DNA of 64,000 nt from JBAOHV01 sp963714875 (GTDB taxonomy: Bacteria > Actinomycetota > Acidimicrobiia > Acidimicrobiales > Microtrichaceae), in NCBI GenBank assembly GCA_963714875.1, contig CAVQQI010000012.1:186001-250000 (forward strand), given 5' to 3'. This document shows positions 25,755 to 34,017 of the stretch, piece after piece. The notes under the pieces were generated by a model. The model was not told where the DNA came from. It ran no database searches and worked only from the letters and a program-made list of their open reading frames with translations. The stretch's first letter is position 1. Each line of letters begins with the position of its first letter. A program made the translations under genes and the position numbers.

Positions 25755-25825
25755 AGCGGGTGAAGGGAATCGAACCCTCGTCAACAGGTTGGAAACCTGT
25801 GGCTCTACCATTGAGCTACACCCGC
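25755..25825 (-). tRNA. tRNA-Gly (anticodon TCC)
   Basis: The minus strand folds into a complete 71-base cloverleaf: acceptor stem GCGGGTG/CACCCGC, D-arm with AGCTCAATGGTAGAGC, anticodon stem ACAGG/CCTGT with loop TTTCCAA, and T-arm with GGTTCGATTCC. Anticodon TCC reads GGA and GGG/GGN by wobble. The CCA end is not encoded. Confidence 0.95.
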
Positions 25826-25865
25826 GGCAGTGCGAGACGGTAGCAGCCGCGAACAGGGGGAATCG

Positions 25866-26933
25866 ATGACCTACAAGGTGATCCAGTGGAGTACCGGCAA
25901 CGTCGGGCACCACGCCGCACGACTGATCGCACGCCATCCCGATCTGGAGCTGGTGGGGCTGTGGGTCCACAGCGCCGACAAGGCCGGTCGCGACGTCGGT
26001 GAGTTGATCGGCATCGAGCCGCTCGGCATCACCGCGACGAACGACGTGGACGAACTGCTCGCGCTCGGCGCCGACTGCGTCAGCTACACGGCGACCGCGG
26101 ACCTCCGCCCCACCGAGGCCATCGACGACATGGCCCGCATCCTGGCAGCGGGGGTCAACGTGGTGTCGTCGTCGGTGGTGCCGCTCATCTACCCGCCCCA
26201 CGTCGACCCGATGATGCGGGCGCCGCTCGAGGATGCCTGCACGACCGGCGGGACGTCGTGCTTCACCTCCGGGATCGACCCGGGCTGGGCCAACGACCTG
26301 CTGCCCATGGTGCTGACCGGGAACTGCGAGTACATCGACTCGGTCCGCATGATGGAGATCGTCAACTACGCGACGTACGCACAGCCCGACGTGCTGTTCG
26401 GCACGATGGGGTTCGGCCAGCCGCTCGACGCCACGCCGCTGTTGTTGACCCCGGGGGTGCTGTCCTTCGCCTGGGGAGGCGTGGTGCGCGGCATGGCAGC
26501 TGCACTCGGCGCGGAGATCGACGAACTGGTGGAGGTGCACGAGCGACTGCCCGCGCCGGTGGACATCGACCTGGGCTTCGGTGTCGTCGAGGCCGGTACC
26601 ACCGCCGCGATGCGCTTCGAGGTACAGGGCATCATCGGCGGCACGCAGCGGGTGGTGCTCGAACACGTGACCCGTCTCGACGACGCGTTGGCCCCCGACT
26701 GGCCACAGCCGGCGGGGCACTCCGGGTACCGGGTCGTCGTGCGCGGCAACCCGAACTACACCGTCGACCTGCAGATGATGGGTGACGACGGCGACCACAA
26801 CACCGCCGGTCTGGTGGGCACCGCGGCGCGCATCGTCAACGCGATCCCCGCCGTCTGCAGCGCACGACCGGGCTTGTTGTCGGTGACCGATCTGCCCCTG
26901 GTGCCGGGAGCGGGACTGCTGCGGACCGATTGA
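25866..26933 (+). CDS. Dihydrodipicolinate reductase-like / diaminopentanoate dehydrogenase-like oxidoreductase
   Basis: A 355-residue NAD(P)-binding protein. The N-terminal Rossmann segment is VIQWSTGNVGHHAARLIARHPDLELVG in two pieces, with the G-x-x-G-x-x motif altered to STGNVGHHA. The central part (VSSSVVPLIYPP, then TSGIDPGWANDLLP) matches the family annotated as dihydrodipicolinate reductase N-terminal-domain proteins that is widespread in Acidimicrobiia and mycobacteria. The substrate is unknown; lysine biosynthesis proper is unlikely because the DapB catalytic histidines are not seen. Start chosen at 25866 with GGGGGAA upstream. Confidence 0.75.
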   Translation: MTYKVIQWSTGNVGHHAARLIARHPDLELVGLWVHSADKAGRDVGELIGIEPLGITATNDVDELLALGADCVSYTATADLRPTEAIDDMARILAAGVNVVSSSVVPLIYPPHVDPMMRAPLEDACTTGGTSCFTSGIDPGWANDLLPMVLTGNCEYIDSVRMMEIVNYATYAQPDVLFGTMGFGQPLDATPLLLTPGVLSFAWGGVVRGMAAALGAEIDELVEVHERLPAPVDIDLGFGVVEAGTTAAMRFEVQGIIGGTQRVVLEHVTRLDDALAPDWPQPAGHSGYRVVVRGNPNYTVDLQMMGDDGDHNTAGLVGTAARIVNAIPAVCSARPGLLSVTDLPLVPGAGLLRTD

Positions 26934-27015
26934 CCCACCACGTTGCTGCGGACGCAGGTACGCTCCGGTCCAGCCGGTGGACACCGGCGACGCCGCACCA
27001 CACCGGAGGCTGCAC

Positions 27016-27459
27016 ATGACCGTCGACGTCGACACGATCGGACCCGTCGAGTACATCATCGTCGGATTCGAGGGCAACGAGTTCAACGGCCGGATCGTGC
27101 CCGAGCTCAACGCCCTGGTGCAGAGCGGACAGATCCGGATCCTGGACCTCGTGTTCATCAGCAAGGACGCTGCGGGTGACCTTCTGGCGTTCGAGTACGA
27201 CGAGTTGGACGAGCTCGCAGGACTCGGCGACGCCACCAACGAGTCGATGGGGTTGTTGAACGACGAGGACATCGAGATGGCCGCCGAGGTGCTCGAGCCG
27301 AACAGCTCTGCGGCGTTCCTGGTCTTCGAGGACCTGTGGGCGGCGCCGTTCGCCCGGGCCGTCCGCGAGTCCGGCGGCACGCTGATCGCCGGGGAGCGCA
27401 TTCCGCATCAGATCGTGGCCGAGGCGATCGCACAGAGCATCGCTGACGGCGAGCTCTGA
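27016..27459 (+). CDS. DUF6325 family protein
   Basis: A 147-residue acidic protein of DUF6325 type. The conserved start GPVEYIIVGFEGNEFNGRIVPEL is followed by DLVFISKDAAGDLLAFE and, late in the protein, a segment that ends FARAVRESGGTLIAGERIP. Family members are small soluble proteins found in actinobacteria next to SHOCT-domain proteins, as here, and have no assigned function. The ATG at 27016 follows GGAGG by six bases, which decides against the upstream ATG in frame. Confidence 0.78.
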   Translation: MTVDVDTIGPVEYIIVGFEGNEFNGRIVPELNALVQSGQIRILDLVFISKDAAGDLLAFEYDELDELAGLGDATNESMGLLNDEDIEMAAEVLEPNSSAAFLVFEDLWAAPFARAVRESGGTLIAGERIPHQIVAEAIAQSIADGEL

Positions 27460-27516
27460 CCCGTCGCGCCGCGACGCACCACAGCACGACCGAACCACAG
27501 CACGAAGGAGCACAGC

Positions 27517-27882
27517 ATGCGGCGACGAGGAATGATGCGGGGTGGCCGACCGGGACTGGTCGGCACGATGGCGCGGACCGCAGTGGTCGCGGGTACTGCG
27601 AGCGCCGTGGCGGGCGGCGTGTCGCGCCGCCAGCAGGGCAAGGCCGCCCAGGCCCAGGATGCTCAGGCCTACGAGCAGCAGCAGGCGTACGCACAGCAGC
27701 AGGCCATGGCCCAGCAGGCCGCGCAAGAGGTTGCTGCACAGCAGGCCGCTGCACAGCCGGCCCCTGCACAGGGGGCCGAGGTCGACGTCGTGGCGCAGCT
27801 CAAGGAACTGGCAGCGCTGAAGGAACAGGGCATCCTGACCGACGACGAGTTCGCGGCGCAGAAGGCGAAGATCCTGGCCTGA
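27517..27882 (+). CDS. SHOCT domain protein with glutamine/alanine-rich linker
   Basis: A 121-residue protein. An Arg/Gly/Met-rich N-terminus is followed by a weakly hydrophobic stretch (about 17-33), then a QQ/QA-rich low-complexity linker from about 40 to 85. The C-terminal 30 residues are a SHOCT motif (QLKELAALKEQGILTDDEF, then AAQKAKIL), a short helical hairpin found at the C-terminus of many small oligomerising or membrane-associated proteins. It follows the DUF6325 gene by 57 bases with GAAGGAG before the ATG; the two are probably one unit. Confidence 0.82.
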   Translation: MRRRGMMRGGRPGLVGTMARTAVVAGTASAVAGGVSRRQQGKAAQAQDAQAYEQQQAYAQQQAMAQQAAQEVAAQQAAAQPAPAQGAEVDVVAQLKELAALKEQGILTDDEFAAQKAKILA

Positions 27883-27935
27883 GCCGGCGTCGCCGAACTC
27901 GGTCCCAGCTCAGCTCGAGGCCGGCTCAGCCCAGC

Positions 27936-28844
27936 TCAGTCGGCCTCGATGAGCTGGCTGGCGAGCTCTTCGTGGGTCAGGCGGGCCGCGGTCGTGGTCT
28001 CCAGGAAGTCCAACAGCACCTCGGCGAAGCGCACCGGATCCTCGCAGTGGGGGTAGTGCCCCGCTCCCTCGAAGATCTCCAGCCGACTGCCGGGGATCGC
28101 CTCGTGGGTCTCGTGTGCGTGCTCCACCGGGATGATCGGATCGGCGTCGCCCCACACGATCAACGTCGGAAGCGCTGTCGCGAGGTAGAGCCGGTCGTGT
28201 GCGCTCACCCGTTGTCCCGAGACGTCCACCACGGCGGTGAGCGTCGACAGGAAGGCGCGGCGGGTCTCGGGCTCGATGAGCGAGCAGTAGCTGCGCCACG
28301 TCTCCATCGCCACCGGGGTGGGCTGCAACCCGACCCGGCGCATCAGCCCCACCACTCCGTCGACGACGTTGCGGTAGAAGGGCTGGAAGGCGATCGGCAG
28401 CAGCAGGTCGGCACCCGGCAGGGTCAGCGCCCGCAGCAGCGGGTTGACCTCCTGGCCCAGGCCGCCGGCGCAGACGAGCACCAGGCGCTCGCACCGCTCG
28501 GGGTACTGGTAGGCGAACTGCAGGGTGATTCCGCCGCCGAGCGACTGACCGACCACGGTGGCACTCTCGTGGCCGAGCGCCACGAGCAGGTCGCGCAGGA
28601 AGCTGGCCTGGGCGCCGAGGGAGTAGTCGCCCTTGGGCTTGTCGGAACGGCCGTGACCCGGAAGGTCGGGGGCGACGTAGGTGACGTGTGGCGACAGCAG
28701 CGGGATCGTCGGCCGCCACATGTCCGAGCTGCCGGCCATGCCGTGCACCAACAGCACCACCGGACCCTCGCCCCCGGTGCGGTAGGCGACCCGGTGGCCG
28801 TGCACGGTGACGTGGTGGAGATCCGAGGTCGACGCTTGGCTCAT
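27936..28844 (-). CDS. Alpha/beta hydrolase
   Basis: A 302-residue alpha/beta-hydrolase. The oxyanion HG motif is LLVHGMAGSSDMW, the nucleophile elbow VGQSLGGG (Ser at about 101), the acid follows VWGDADPIIP, and the histidine is in EGAGHYPHCEDP. The order and spacing match epoxide-hydrolase/MhpC-like enzymes; the cap domain runs from about 130 to 215. The substrate is unknown. I chose the start at 28844 because upstream sequence in the same frame shows no homology-like features and because the divergent gene begins at 28951. Confidence 0.85.
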   Translation of the reverse strand: MSQASTSDLHHVTVHGHRVAYRTGGEGPVVLLVHGMAGSSDMWRPTIPLLSPHVTYVAPDLPGHGRSDKPKGDYSLGAQASFLRDLLVALGHESATVVGQSLGGGITLQFAYQYPERCERLVLVCAGGLGQEVNPLLRALTLPGADLLLPIAFQPFYRNVVDGVVGLMRRVGLQPTPVAMETWRSYCSLIEPETRRAFLSTLTAVVDVSGQRVSAHDRLYLATALPTLIVWGDADPIIPVEHAHETHEAIPGSRLEIFEGAGHYPHCEDPVRFAEVLLDFLETTTAARLTHEELASQLIEAD

Positions 28845-28950
28845 CTCCACAGTCTCCCCCGCTGCGGACCGTTGCGCACCGAAATGTGTCGGACAACCGT
28901 GTGGACCGGCCACGCACCGCTTCGGCCGATATCCCGGCAGGCTGGACGTC

Positions 28951-30408
28951 ATGGGAACGTCGCCAGGCCTCGATGACAACTCCTTGCAGGTGCTGTTGCG
29001 CCCGGGGGCCCCGGTGGATGCCGCCGGCGCCGCTGTCCACGCCGCGGCGTCGTACGCAGGTCTGGGCGCCGATCGATCCACCCGCGTGCGGGCAACGGTC
29101 GAGGAACTCCTGGGCGAGGCGTGCGCGCGGGAGTTCGTCGACGGCACCGGCGATCTGCAGGTGCGGGTCGATTCGGACGAGCACCTCCTGACCGTCGAGG
29201 TCGTGGACCACCGGCTGCCCATCGCTCCCGGGGGTGCACGACGGTTGATGTCGCGCCGGCTGGCGGCACTGGGGTTCGTCGACCAGCTCCACGTCGCCTC
29301 GCGCGGCGCCGAGGGCAACGTCGCGACCGTCTCGGTGCACCTGGACGACCCCGACGCCCCTGCGATCGGCGGTGAGGTGTTGGATGGGGATGCGCCGCGT
29401 GCGACCGATGCGGAGGCGGCGTCGTTGGAGATCCGTGAGATGTGCGACGCCGATGCCCTCGGCGTCGCACAGTGCGTGTACCGCTGCTACGGCTACACCT
29501 ACCTGGATCCAGGGATGTACCGCCCCCGGAGCCTGAGGGCGTGGCTCCGCTCCGGTGTGCTGCGCTCGATCGTCGCCATCACGCCGTCGGGCGAGGTCGT
29601 GGGGCACTCTGCGCTCACCTTCGACCATGCCGGGGCGCCGCTGCCCGAGGCCGGCAAGCTCGTGGTCGATCCGCGCTACCGCGGTCACCACCTGGCGGAG
29701 CGGATGGCCACCGCACGACTCGAGGTCGCCCGGGGACTCGGACTGGAGGGCATCTGGGCGGAGTGCGTCACGAACCACCCGTTCAGCCAGAAGGAGGTCG
29801 TGGCGTTGGGGGGGATCGAGACGGGGCTGCTCATCGGGGCGACGCCGGCGGCGCTGACCATGGCGGGACTGGAGAACGCCGCCGGCGGGCGCCACTCGCT
29901 GCTCGCGATGTGGACCCCGGTGCTCGGACCACCGGCTGCCCGGATCCATGTGGCGCCCCAGCACGAGCTGTTGGTGTCGGAGCTCGTCGGGCGAAGTGGA
30001 CTCGACCGGCAGCTGAGTGCCGGTATCGCCGTCCCGCCATCGGCGCACTCGCACCTCCGGTCGACCCACGACGTCGCCGCCGGGGTCGGACGGATCCGCA
30101 TCGAGTCCATCGGCGCTGATCTGGTGGAGCGGGTCGCCCATGAGCTCGACGCCCTGGTGGCGTACGAGCCTGCGGTGGTGCAGGTCGATGTCGACCTGGG
30201 CGACCCGAGTGCTCCGTGGGCGGTGGATGGTCTGGAGAAGCTGGGCTGCTGCTTCGGGGCGTGGTTGCCGGCGGCCCGCGGGAGCGACGTGGTGCGCCTG
30301 CAGCGCGTCGGCGAGGTCTCGGTGGCGGGCGACATCACCTGTGCTCGACCCGAGGGCGAGTCGATCCGTGACGCCGTGCTCGCCGAGTGGCGACGGGTGC
30401 GCCGCTGA
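28951..30408 (+). CDS. HATPase-like domain fused to a GNAT acetyltransferase
   Basis: A 485-residue fusion. Residues about 10-140 resemble an anti-sigma-factor/HATPase_c domain: the helix RVRATVEELLGEACAREF is like the N-box helix of RsbW proteins, followed by a possible ATP-site segment (EVVDHRLPI) and a strand pair. Residues about 152-310 are a GNAT domain, with the acetyl-CoA loop DPRYRGHHLAERM. The C-terminal 170 residues are an alpha/beta region without a recognised family. Possible role: nucleotide-regulated acetylation, by inference only. The gene is divergent from the hydrolase and ends just before tRNA-Pro on the other strand. Confidence 0.7.
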   Translation: MGTSPGLDDNSLQVLLRPGAPVDAAGAAVHAAASYAGLGADRSTRVRATVEELLGEACAREFVDGTGDLQVRVDSDEHLLTVEVVDHRLPIAPGGARRLMSRRLAALGFVDQLHVASRGAEGNVATVSVHLDDPDAPAIGGEVLDGDAPRATDAEAASLEIREMCDADALGVAQCVYRCYGYTYLDPGMYRPRSLRAWLRSGVLRSIVAITPSGEVVGHSALTFDHAGAPLPEAGKLVVDPRYRGHHLAERMATARLEVARGLGLEGIWAECVTNHPFSQKEVVALGGIETGLLIGATPAALTMAGLENAAGGRHSLLAMWTPVLGPPAARIHVAPQHELLVSELVGRSGLDRQLSAGIAVPPSAHSHLRSTHDVAAGVGRIRIESIGADLVERVAHELDALVAYEPAVVQVDVDLGDPSAPWAVDGLEKLGCCFGAWLPAARGSDVVRLQRVGEVSVAGDITCARPEGESIRDAVLAEWRRVRR

Positions 30409-30458
30409 GGCTCCGGCATGCATCGGGGCGGCGGGACCCGGGGGTCACCGCCGCACAG

Positions 30459-30532
30459 TCGGGACGGGGAGATTTGAACTCCCGACCCCCTGCTCCCAAA
30501 GCAGGTGCGCTGCCAGGCTGCGCCACGTCCCG
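30459..30532 (-). tRNA. tRNA-Pro (anticodon TGG)
   Basis: A complete 74-base cloverleaf on the minus strand: acceptor CGGGACG/CGTCCCG with discriminator A, D-arm GGCGCAGCCTGGCAGCGC, anticodon stem CCTGC/GCAGG with loop TTTGGGA, and T-arm with GAGTTCAAATC. The 3' CCA is not encoded. Confidence 0.94.
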
Positions 30533-30607
30533 TGCCGGTCACCCTAGCTGGACCCCGGGTGGTCGATGACAGAGCTGTCAGGGCGAGGCACTACGCTTGC
30601 CCGCCTG

Positions 30608-31972
30608 ATGAAGTCAACGGTCGAGCCCGCAGAGGGCAACAAGGTCAAGGTCGCCGTCGAGGTCGACGAGGCCGAGCTGGAGCCCGCAGTCGTCGCTGCG
30701 TGGAAAGAGATCGCCAAGGAGGTGCGCCTTCCCGGGTTCCGTCCCGGCAAGGCACCCCGCAAGCTGCTCGAGAAGCAGTTCGGCTCGGACTACGCACGTT
30801 CCGAGGCACTCCGCGCCGCCCTGCCGGACTTCTACAGCCAGGCGGTGATCGAACACGATGTCGACGTGATCGCAGCACCCGAGCTGGACATCACCGCTGG
30901 TGAGGAGTCCGGCCCGGTCAGCTTCACCGCCATGGTCGAGGTCCGCCCCGAGGTCGAGGTCGCCGGGTACAACGGGCTTCGGGTCGAGGTGCCGCGGCCG
31001 GAGGCGTCCGACGACGAGATCAGCGAGCAGATCGACCGGCTGCGTGCACAGTACGGCGAACTGACCGAGATCGAGCGGGCTGCGGCCGACCAGGACTACG
31101 TCACCATCGACATCGAGGGTCGTGCCGACGGCGAGCCCGTCGAGGGCCTGACCGCGGATGACTACCTCTACCTGGTCGGTTCCGGCCTGATCGCCCCCGA
31201 GTTCGACGCACAGCTCACCGGGGCCAGTGCCGGCGACGAGCTGGAGTTCGACGCGGATCACCCCGACCCGGAGCAGGGCCGCGTGCAGTTCCGCGTCTCG
31301 GTCAAGAACGTCAAGGAGCGGGTCCTGCCCGACCTGGATGACGACTGGGTCGCCGAGGCGACCGAGTTCGACACGGTGGACGAGCTGCTCGACGAGACCC
31401 GATCGAACCTGACCGAGTCGCGCGCCGAGCAGACCCGCAACGCCATCCGGATCAACCTGGGCCAGGAGCTCGCCAAGCTGGTCGACATCGAGCCGCCCGA
31501 GGCGATGGTCTCCGGTGAGATGCAGGCTCGCCTGCAGAACCTGGCGTACAACCTGCAGGGTCGCGGCATCCAGCTCGAGGACTACCTGCAGATCACCGGC
31601 CGCGACCCCGAGTCCTTCACCGCCGAGCTCCGTGAGGCGGCACTCGAGGCGGTCAAGGTCGATCTGGCGCTGCGGGCCGTGGCCGAGCGGGAGTCGCTCG
31701 GCGCGTCCGACGCCGAGCTCGAGGAGGAGGTCGTCCACCTGATCGGCGACGCCGAGCTGTCGGTGGAAGAGGCGATGGAGGAGCTGAGGACCGGCGGACA
31801 GCTCTCGGCGGTACGATCGGACATCTCGAAGCGCAAGGCGCTGGAGTGGTTGGTGACCCAGAGCGAGATCGTCGATGAGGACGGCAACGCGGTTCCTGAC
31901 GAGTTCCTCGCCCCGCCCGAGCACGATCACGATCACGATCACGCCGACCACGATCACGAGGACGCCGAATGA
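30608..31972 (+). CDS. tig: Trigger factor (ribosome-associated chaperone and prolyl isomerase)
   Basis: A 454-residue trigger factor. The ribosome-binding signature GFRPGKAP is at about residues 41-48, the FKBP-type isomerase domain spans about 150-235 (from the DYVTIDIEG strand), and the C-terminal helical chaperone arms run to about 420. The last 20 residues are an unusual His/Asp repeat (HDHDHDHADHDHED) that may bind metal ions. TACGCT ten bases before the ATG suggests a very short leader. The stop overlaps clpP (ATGA), forming the common tig-clpP-clpX group. Confidence 0.95.
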   Translation: MKSTVEPAEGNKVKVAVEVDEAELEPAVVAAWKEIAKEVRLPGFRPGKAPRKLLEKQFGSDYARSEALRAALPDFYSQAVIEHDVDVIAAPELDITAGEESGPVSFTAMVEVRPEVEVAGYNGLRVEVPRPEASDDEISEQIDRLRAQYGELTEIERAAADQDYVTIDIEGRADGEPVEGLTADDYLYLVGSGLIAPEFDAQLTGASAGDELEFDADHPDPEQGRVQFRVSVKNVKERVLPDLDDDWVAEATEFDTVDELLDETRSNLTESRAEQTRNAIRINLGQELAKLVDIEPPEAMVSGEMQARLQNLAYNLQGRGIQLEDYLQITGRDPESFTAELREAALEAVKVDLALRAVAERESLGASDAELEEEVVHLIGDAELSVEEAMEELRTGGQLSAVRSDISKRKALEWLVTQSEIVDEDGNAVPDEFLAPPEHDHDHDHADHDHEDAE

Positions 31973-32649
31973 CCGCACCCCACATGCTCCCTGCCGCAGG
32001 CCCCACCGCTGGCACGTCGGTGACCAACTACATGGTTCCCAACGTCATCGAGCAGACCAGTCGTGGCGAGCGCTACTCGGACCTGTTCTCCCGCCTGCTG
32101 CGCGAGAACATCATCTTCCTGGGCACCCCGATCGATGACACGGTCGCGAACCTCGTCTGTGCGCAGCTGCTGTTCCTGGAGTCGGAGAACCCGGACCGCG
32201 ACATCAGCATCTACATCAACAGCCCGGGGGGCGACATCAACGCCCTGCTGGCGATCTACGACACGATGCAGTACATCCGCCCCGAGATCGCCACGCTGTG
32301 CTTCGGTCAGGCCGCGTCGGCCGCAGCGGTCCTGCTGGCCGCCGGAACCCCCGGCAAGCGGATGGCGCTGCCGAACGCCCGCATCCTGATCCACCAGCCG
32401 TACGCGCAGTCGGGCTACGCACAGGTGTCGGACCTGGAGATCGCGGCGAACGAGATCCTGCGGCTCAAGGCCGCACTCGAGACCATCCTGGCCCGCCACA
32501 CCGGTCAGGACATCGAGAAGATCTCCGCCGACACCGACCGTGACTACGTGCTCACCGCCCAGGAGGCCAAGGAGTACGGCATCGTCGACGAGGTCATCGA
32601 CGCCCGGGACATCGTGGACAACACCAAGGCGATCACTGCAGTCAGCTGA
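31969..32649 (+). CDS. clpP: ATP-dependent Clp protease proteolytic subunit
   Basis: A 226-residue ClpP. The catalytic serine is in FGQAASAAAVLLAAG, the histidine in RILIHQPYAQSGYAQ, and the aspartate in the DTDRDY motif. The region SRLLRENIIFLGTPIDDTV and the INSPGGDI loop are typical. The usual M-G after the catalytic serine is A-A here. The N-terminus is about 25 residues longer than the mature enzyme and probably processed. Only one clpP is present in this group, while many actinobacteria have clpP1-clpP2 side by side; a partner may lie elsewhere. Translationally coupled to tig. Confidence 0.96.
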   Translation: MTAPHMLPAAGPTAGTSVTNYMVPNVIEQTSRGERYSDLFSRLLRENIIFLGTPIDDTVANLVCAQLLFLESENPDRDISIYINSPGGDINALLAIYDTMQYIRPEIATLCFGQAASAAAVLLAAGTPGKRMALPNARILIHQPYAQSGYAQVSDLEIAANEILRLKAALETILARHTGQDIEKISADTDRDYVLTAQEAKEYGIVDEVIDARDIVDNTKAITAVS

Positions 32650-32714
32650 CCCATCGGCCAGAATGGTCGGCCGTGACCAGTCGACGGCGATGGTTCCGTC
32701 AGTGAGGATGCAGC

Positions 32715-33992
32715 GTGGCGAAGTTCGGTGATGGGGGAGAGCTGCTCAAGTGCTCCTTCTGCGGGAAGTCCCAGAAGCAGGTCAAGAAGCTCATCGCCGG
32801 TCCGGGCGTGTACATCTGCGACGAGTGCATCGACCTGTGCAACGAGATCATCGAGGAGGAGCTCGCCGAGACCGGCGAGCTGAGCCTCGAGGAGCTTCCC
32901 AAGCCCATCGAGATCTTCGACTTCCTCGACGACTTCATCGTGGGCCAGGAGCGCGCCAAGAAGATCCTCTCCGTCGCGGTCTACAACCACTACAAGCGCG
33001 TGCAGCACGGCACCCGAAGTGGCGCTGACGACGTCGAGCTGTCCAAGTCGAACATCTTGATGATCGGCCCCACGGGCTGCGGCAAGACGTTGCTGGCCCA
33101 GACGCTGGCCAAGATGCTCAACGTGCCCTTCGCCATCGCGGATGCCACCGCGTTGACCGAGGCCGGCTACGTGGGCGAGGACGTCGAGAACATCCTGCTG
33201 AAGCTGATCCAGGCCGCCGACTTCGACGTGAAGAAGGCCGAGCACGGCATCATCTACATCGACGAGATCGACAAGGTGGCCCGCAAGTCCGAGAACCCCT
33301 CGATCACCCGCGACGTGTCGGGCGAGGGCGTGCAGCAGGCGCTGCTGAAGATCCTGGAGGGCACCACGGCGTCGGTGCCGCCCCAGGGTGGCCGCAAGCA
33401 CCCGCACCAGGAGTTCATCCAGATCGACACGACCAACGTCCTGTTCATCTGCGGCGGTGCCTTCGCCGGACTCGACAAGATCATCGAGCAGCGCTCCAAC
33501 CGCAAGGGAGTCGGTTTCGGCGCGCAGATCCGCGCGGCCGATGACCGCTCCGAGGGCGACCTGTTCGCCAAGGTCCTCCCCGAGGACCTGCTGAAGTTCG
33601 GTCTCATCCCCGAGTTCGTGGGCCGTCTGCCGGTCACCGCAGTGGTGGACAGCCTGGACCGTGCAGCGCTCATCCAGATCCTGGTCGAGCCGAAGAACGC
33701 GCTGATCAAGCAGTACCAGAAGTTCTTCGAGCTCGAGGAGGTCGAGCTCGAGTTCACCGACGACGCCCTCGCAGCGGTCGCCGACCAGGCACTCGAGCGT
33801 GGCACCGGTGCCCGTGGCCTGCGGTCGATCATCGAAGAGGTCCTGCTGACCGTCATGTACGAGCTGCCGTCGCGCGACGACGTGAGCAAGGTCGTGATCG
33901 ATGATCGCGTCGTGCTCGAACAGGTCAGCCCCACGCTGGTTCCCCGCTCGGCGAAGGCCCGCTCCAGCCGACCGCGCCGCGCCGCGTCCTGA
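32715..33992 (+). CDS. clpX: ATP-dependent Clp protease ATPase subunit ClpX
   Basis: A 425-residue AAA+ unfoldase. The N-terminal C4 zinc-binding domain has CSFC and CDEC pairs at about residues 13-16 and 35-38, Walker A is GPTGCGKT, Walker B IIYIDEIDK, and the pore loop G-Y-V-G appears in EAGYVGED. The RSIIEE segment near the end carries the sensor II arginine. It starts at a GTG with a GAGG sequence about ten bases upstream, 65 bases after clpP. It feeds unfolded substrates into ClpP. Confidence 0.97.
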   Translation: MAKFGDGGELLKCSFCGKSQKQVKKLIAGPGVYICDECIDLCNEIIEEELAETGELSLEELPKPIEIFDFLDDFIVGQERAKKILSVAVYNHYKRVQHGTRSGADDVELSKSNILMIGPTGCGKTLLAQTLAKMLNVPFAIADATALTEAGYVGEDVENILLKLIQAADFDVKKAEHGIIYIDEIDKVARKSENPSITRDVSGEGVQQALLKILEGTTASVPPQGGRKHPHQEFIQIDTTNVLFICGGAFAGLDKIIEQRSNRKGVGFGAQIRAADDRSEGDLFAKVLPEDLLKFGLIPEFVGRLPVTAVVDSLDRAALIQILVEPKNALIKQYQKFFELEEVELEFTDDALAAVADQALERGTGARGLRSIIEEVLLTVMYELPSRDDVSKVVIDDRVVLEQVSPTLVPRSAKARSSRPRRAAS

Positions 33993-34017
33993 ACCGCTCG
34001 GTCCCCGGGCGCCCACG

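Noticed and set aside
25866..26933. True DapB (dihydrodipicolinate reductase)
   Set aside because: The protein is about 100 residues too long and lacks the DapB catalytic His-His-x-x-K-x-D motif.
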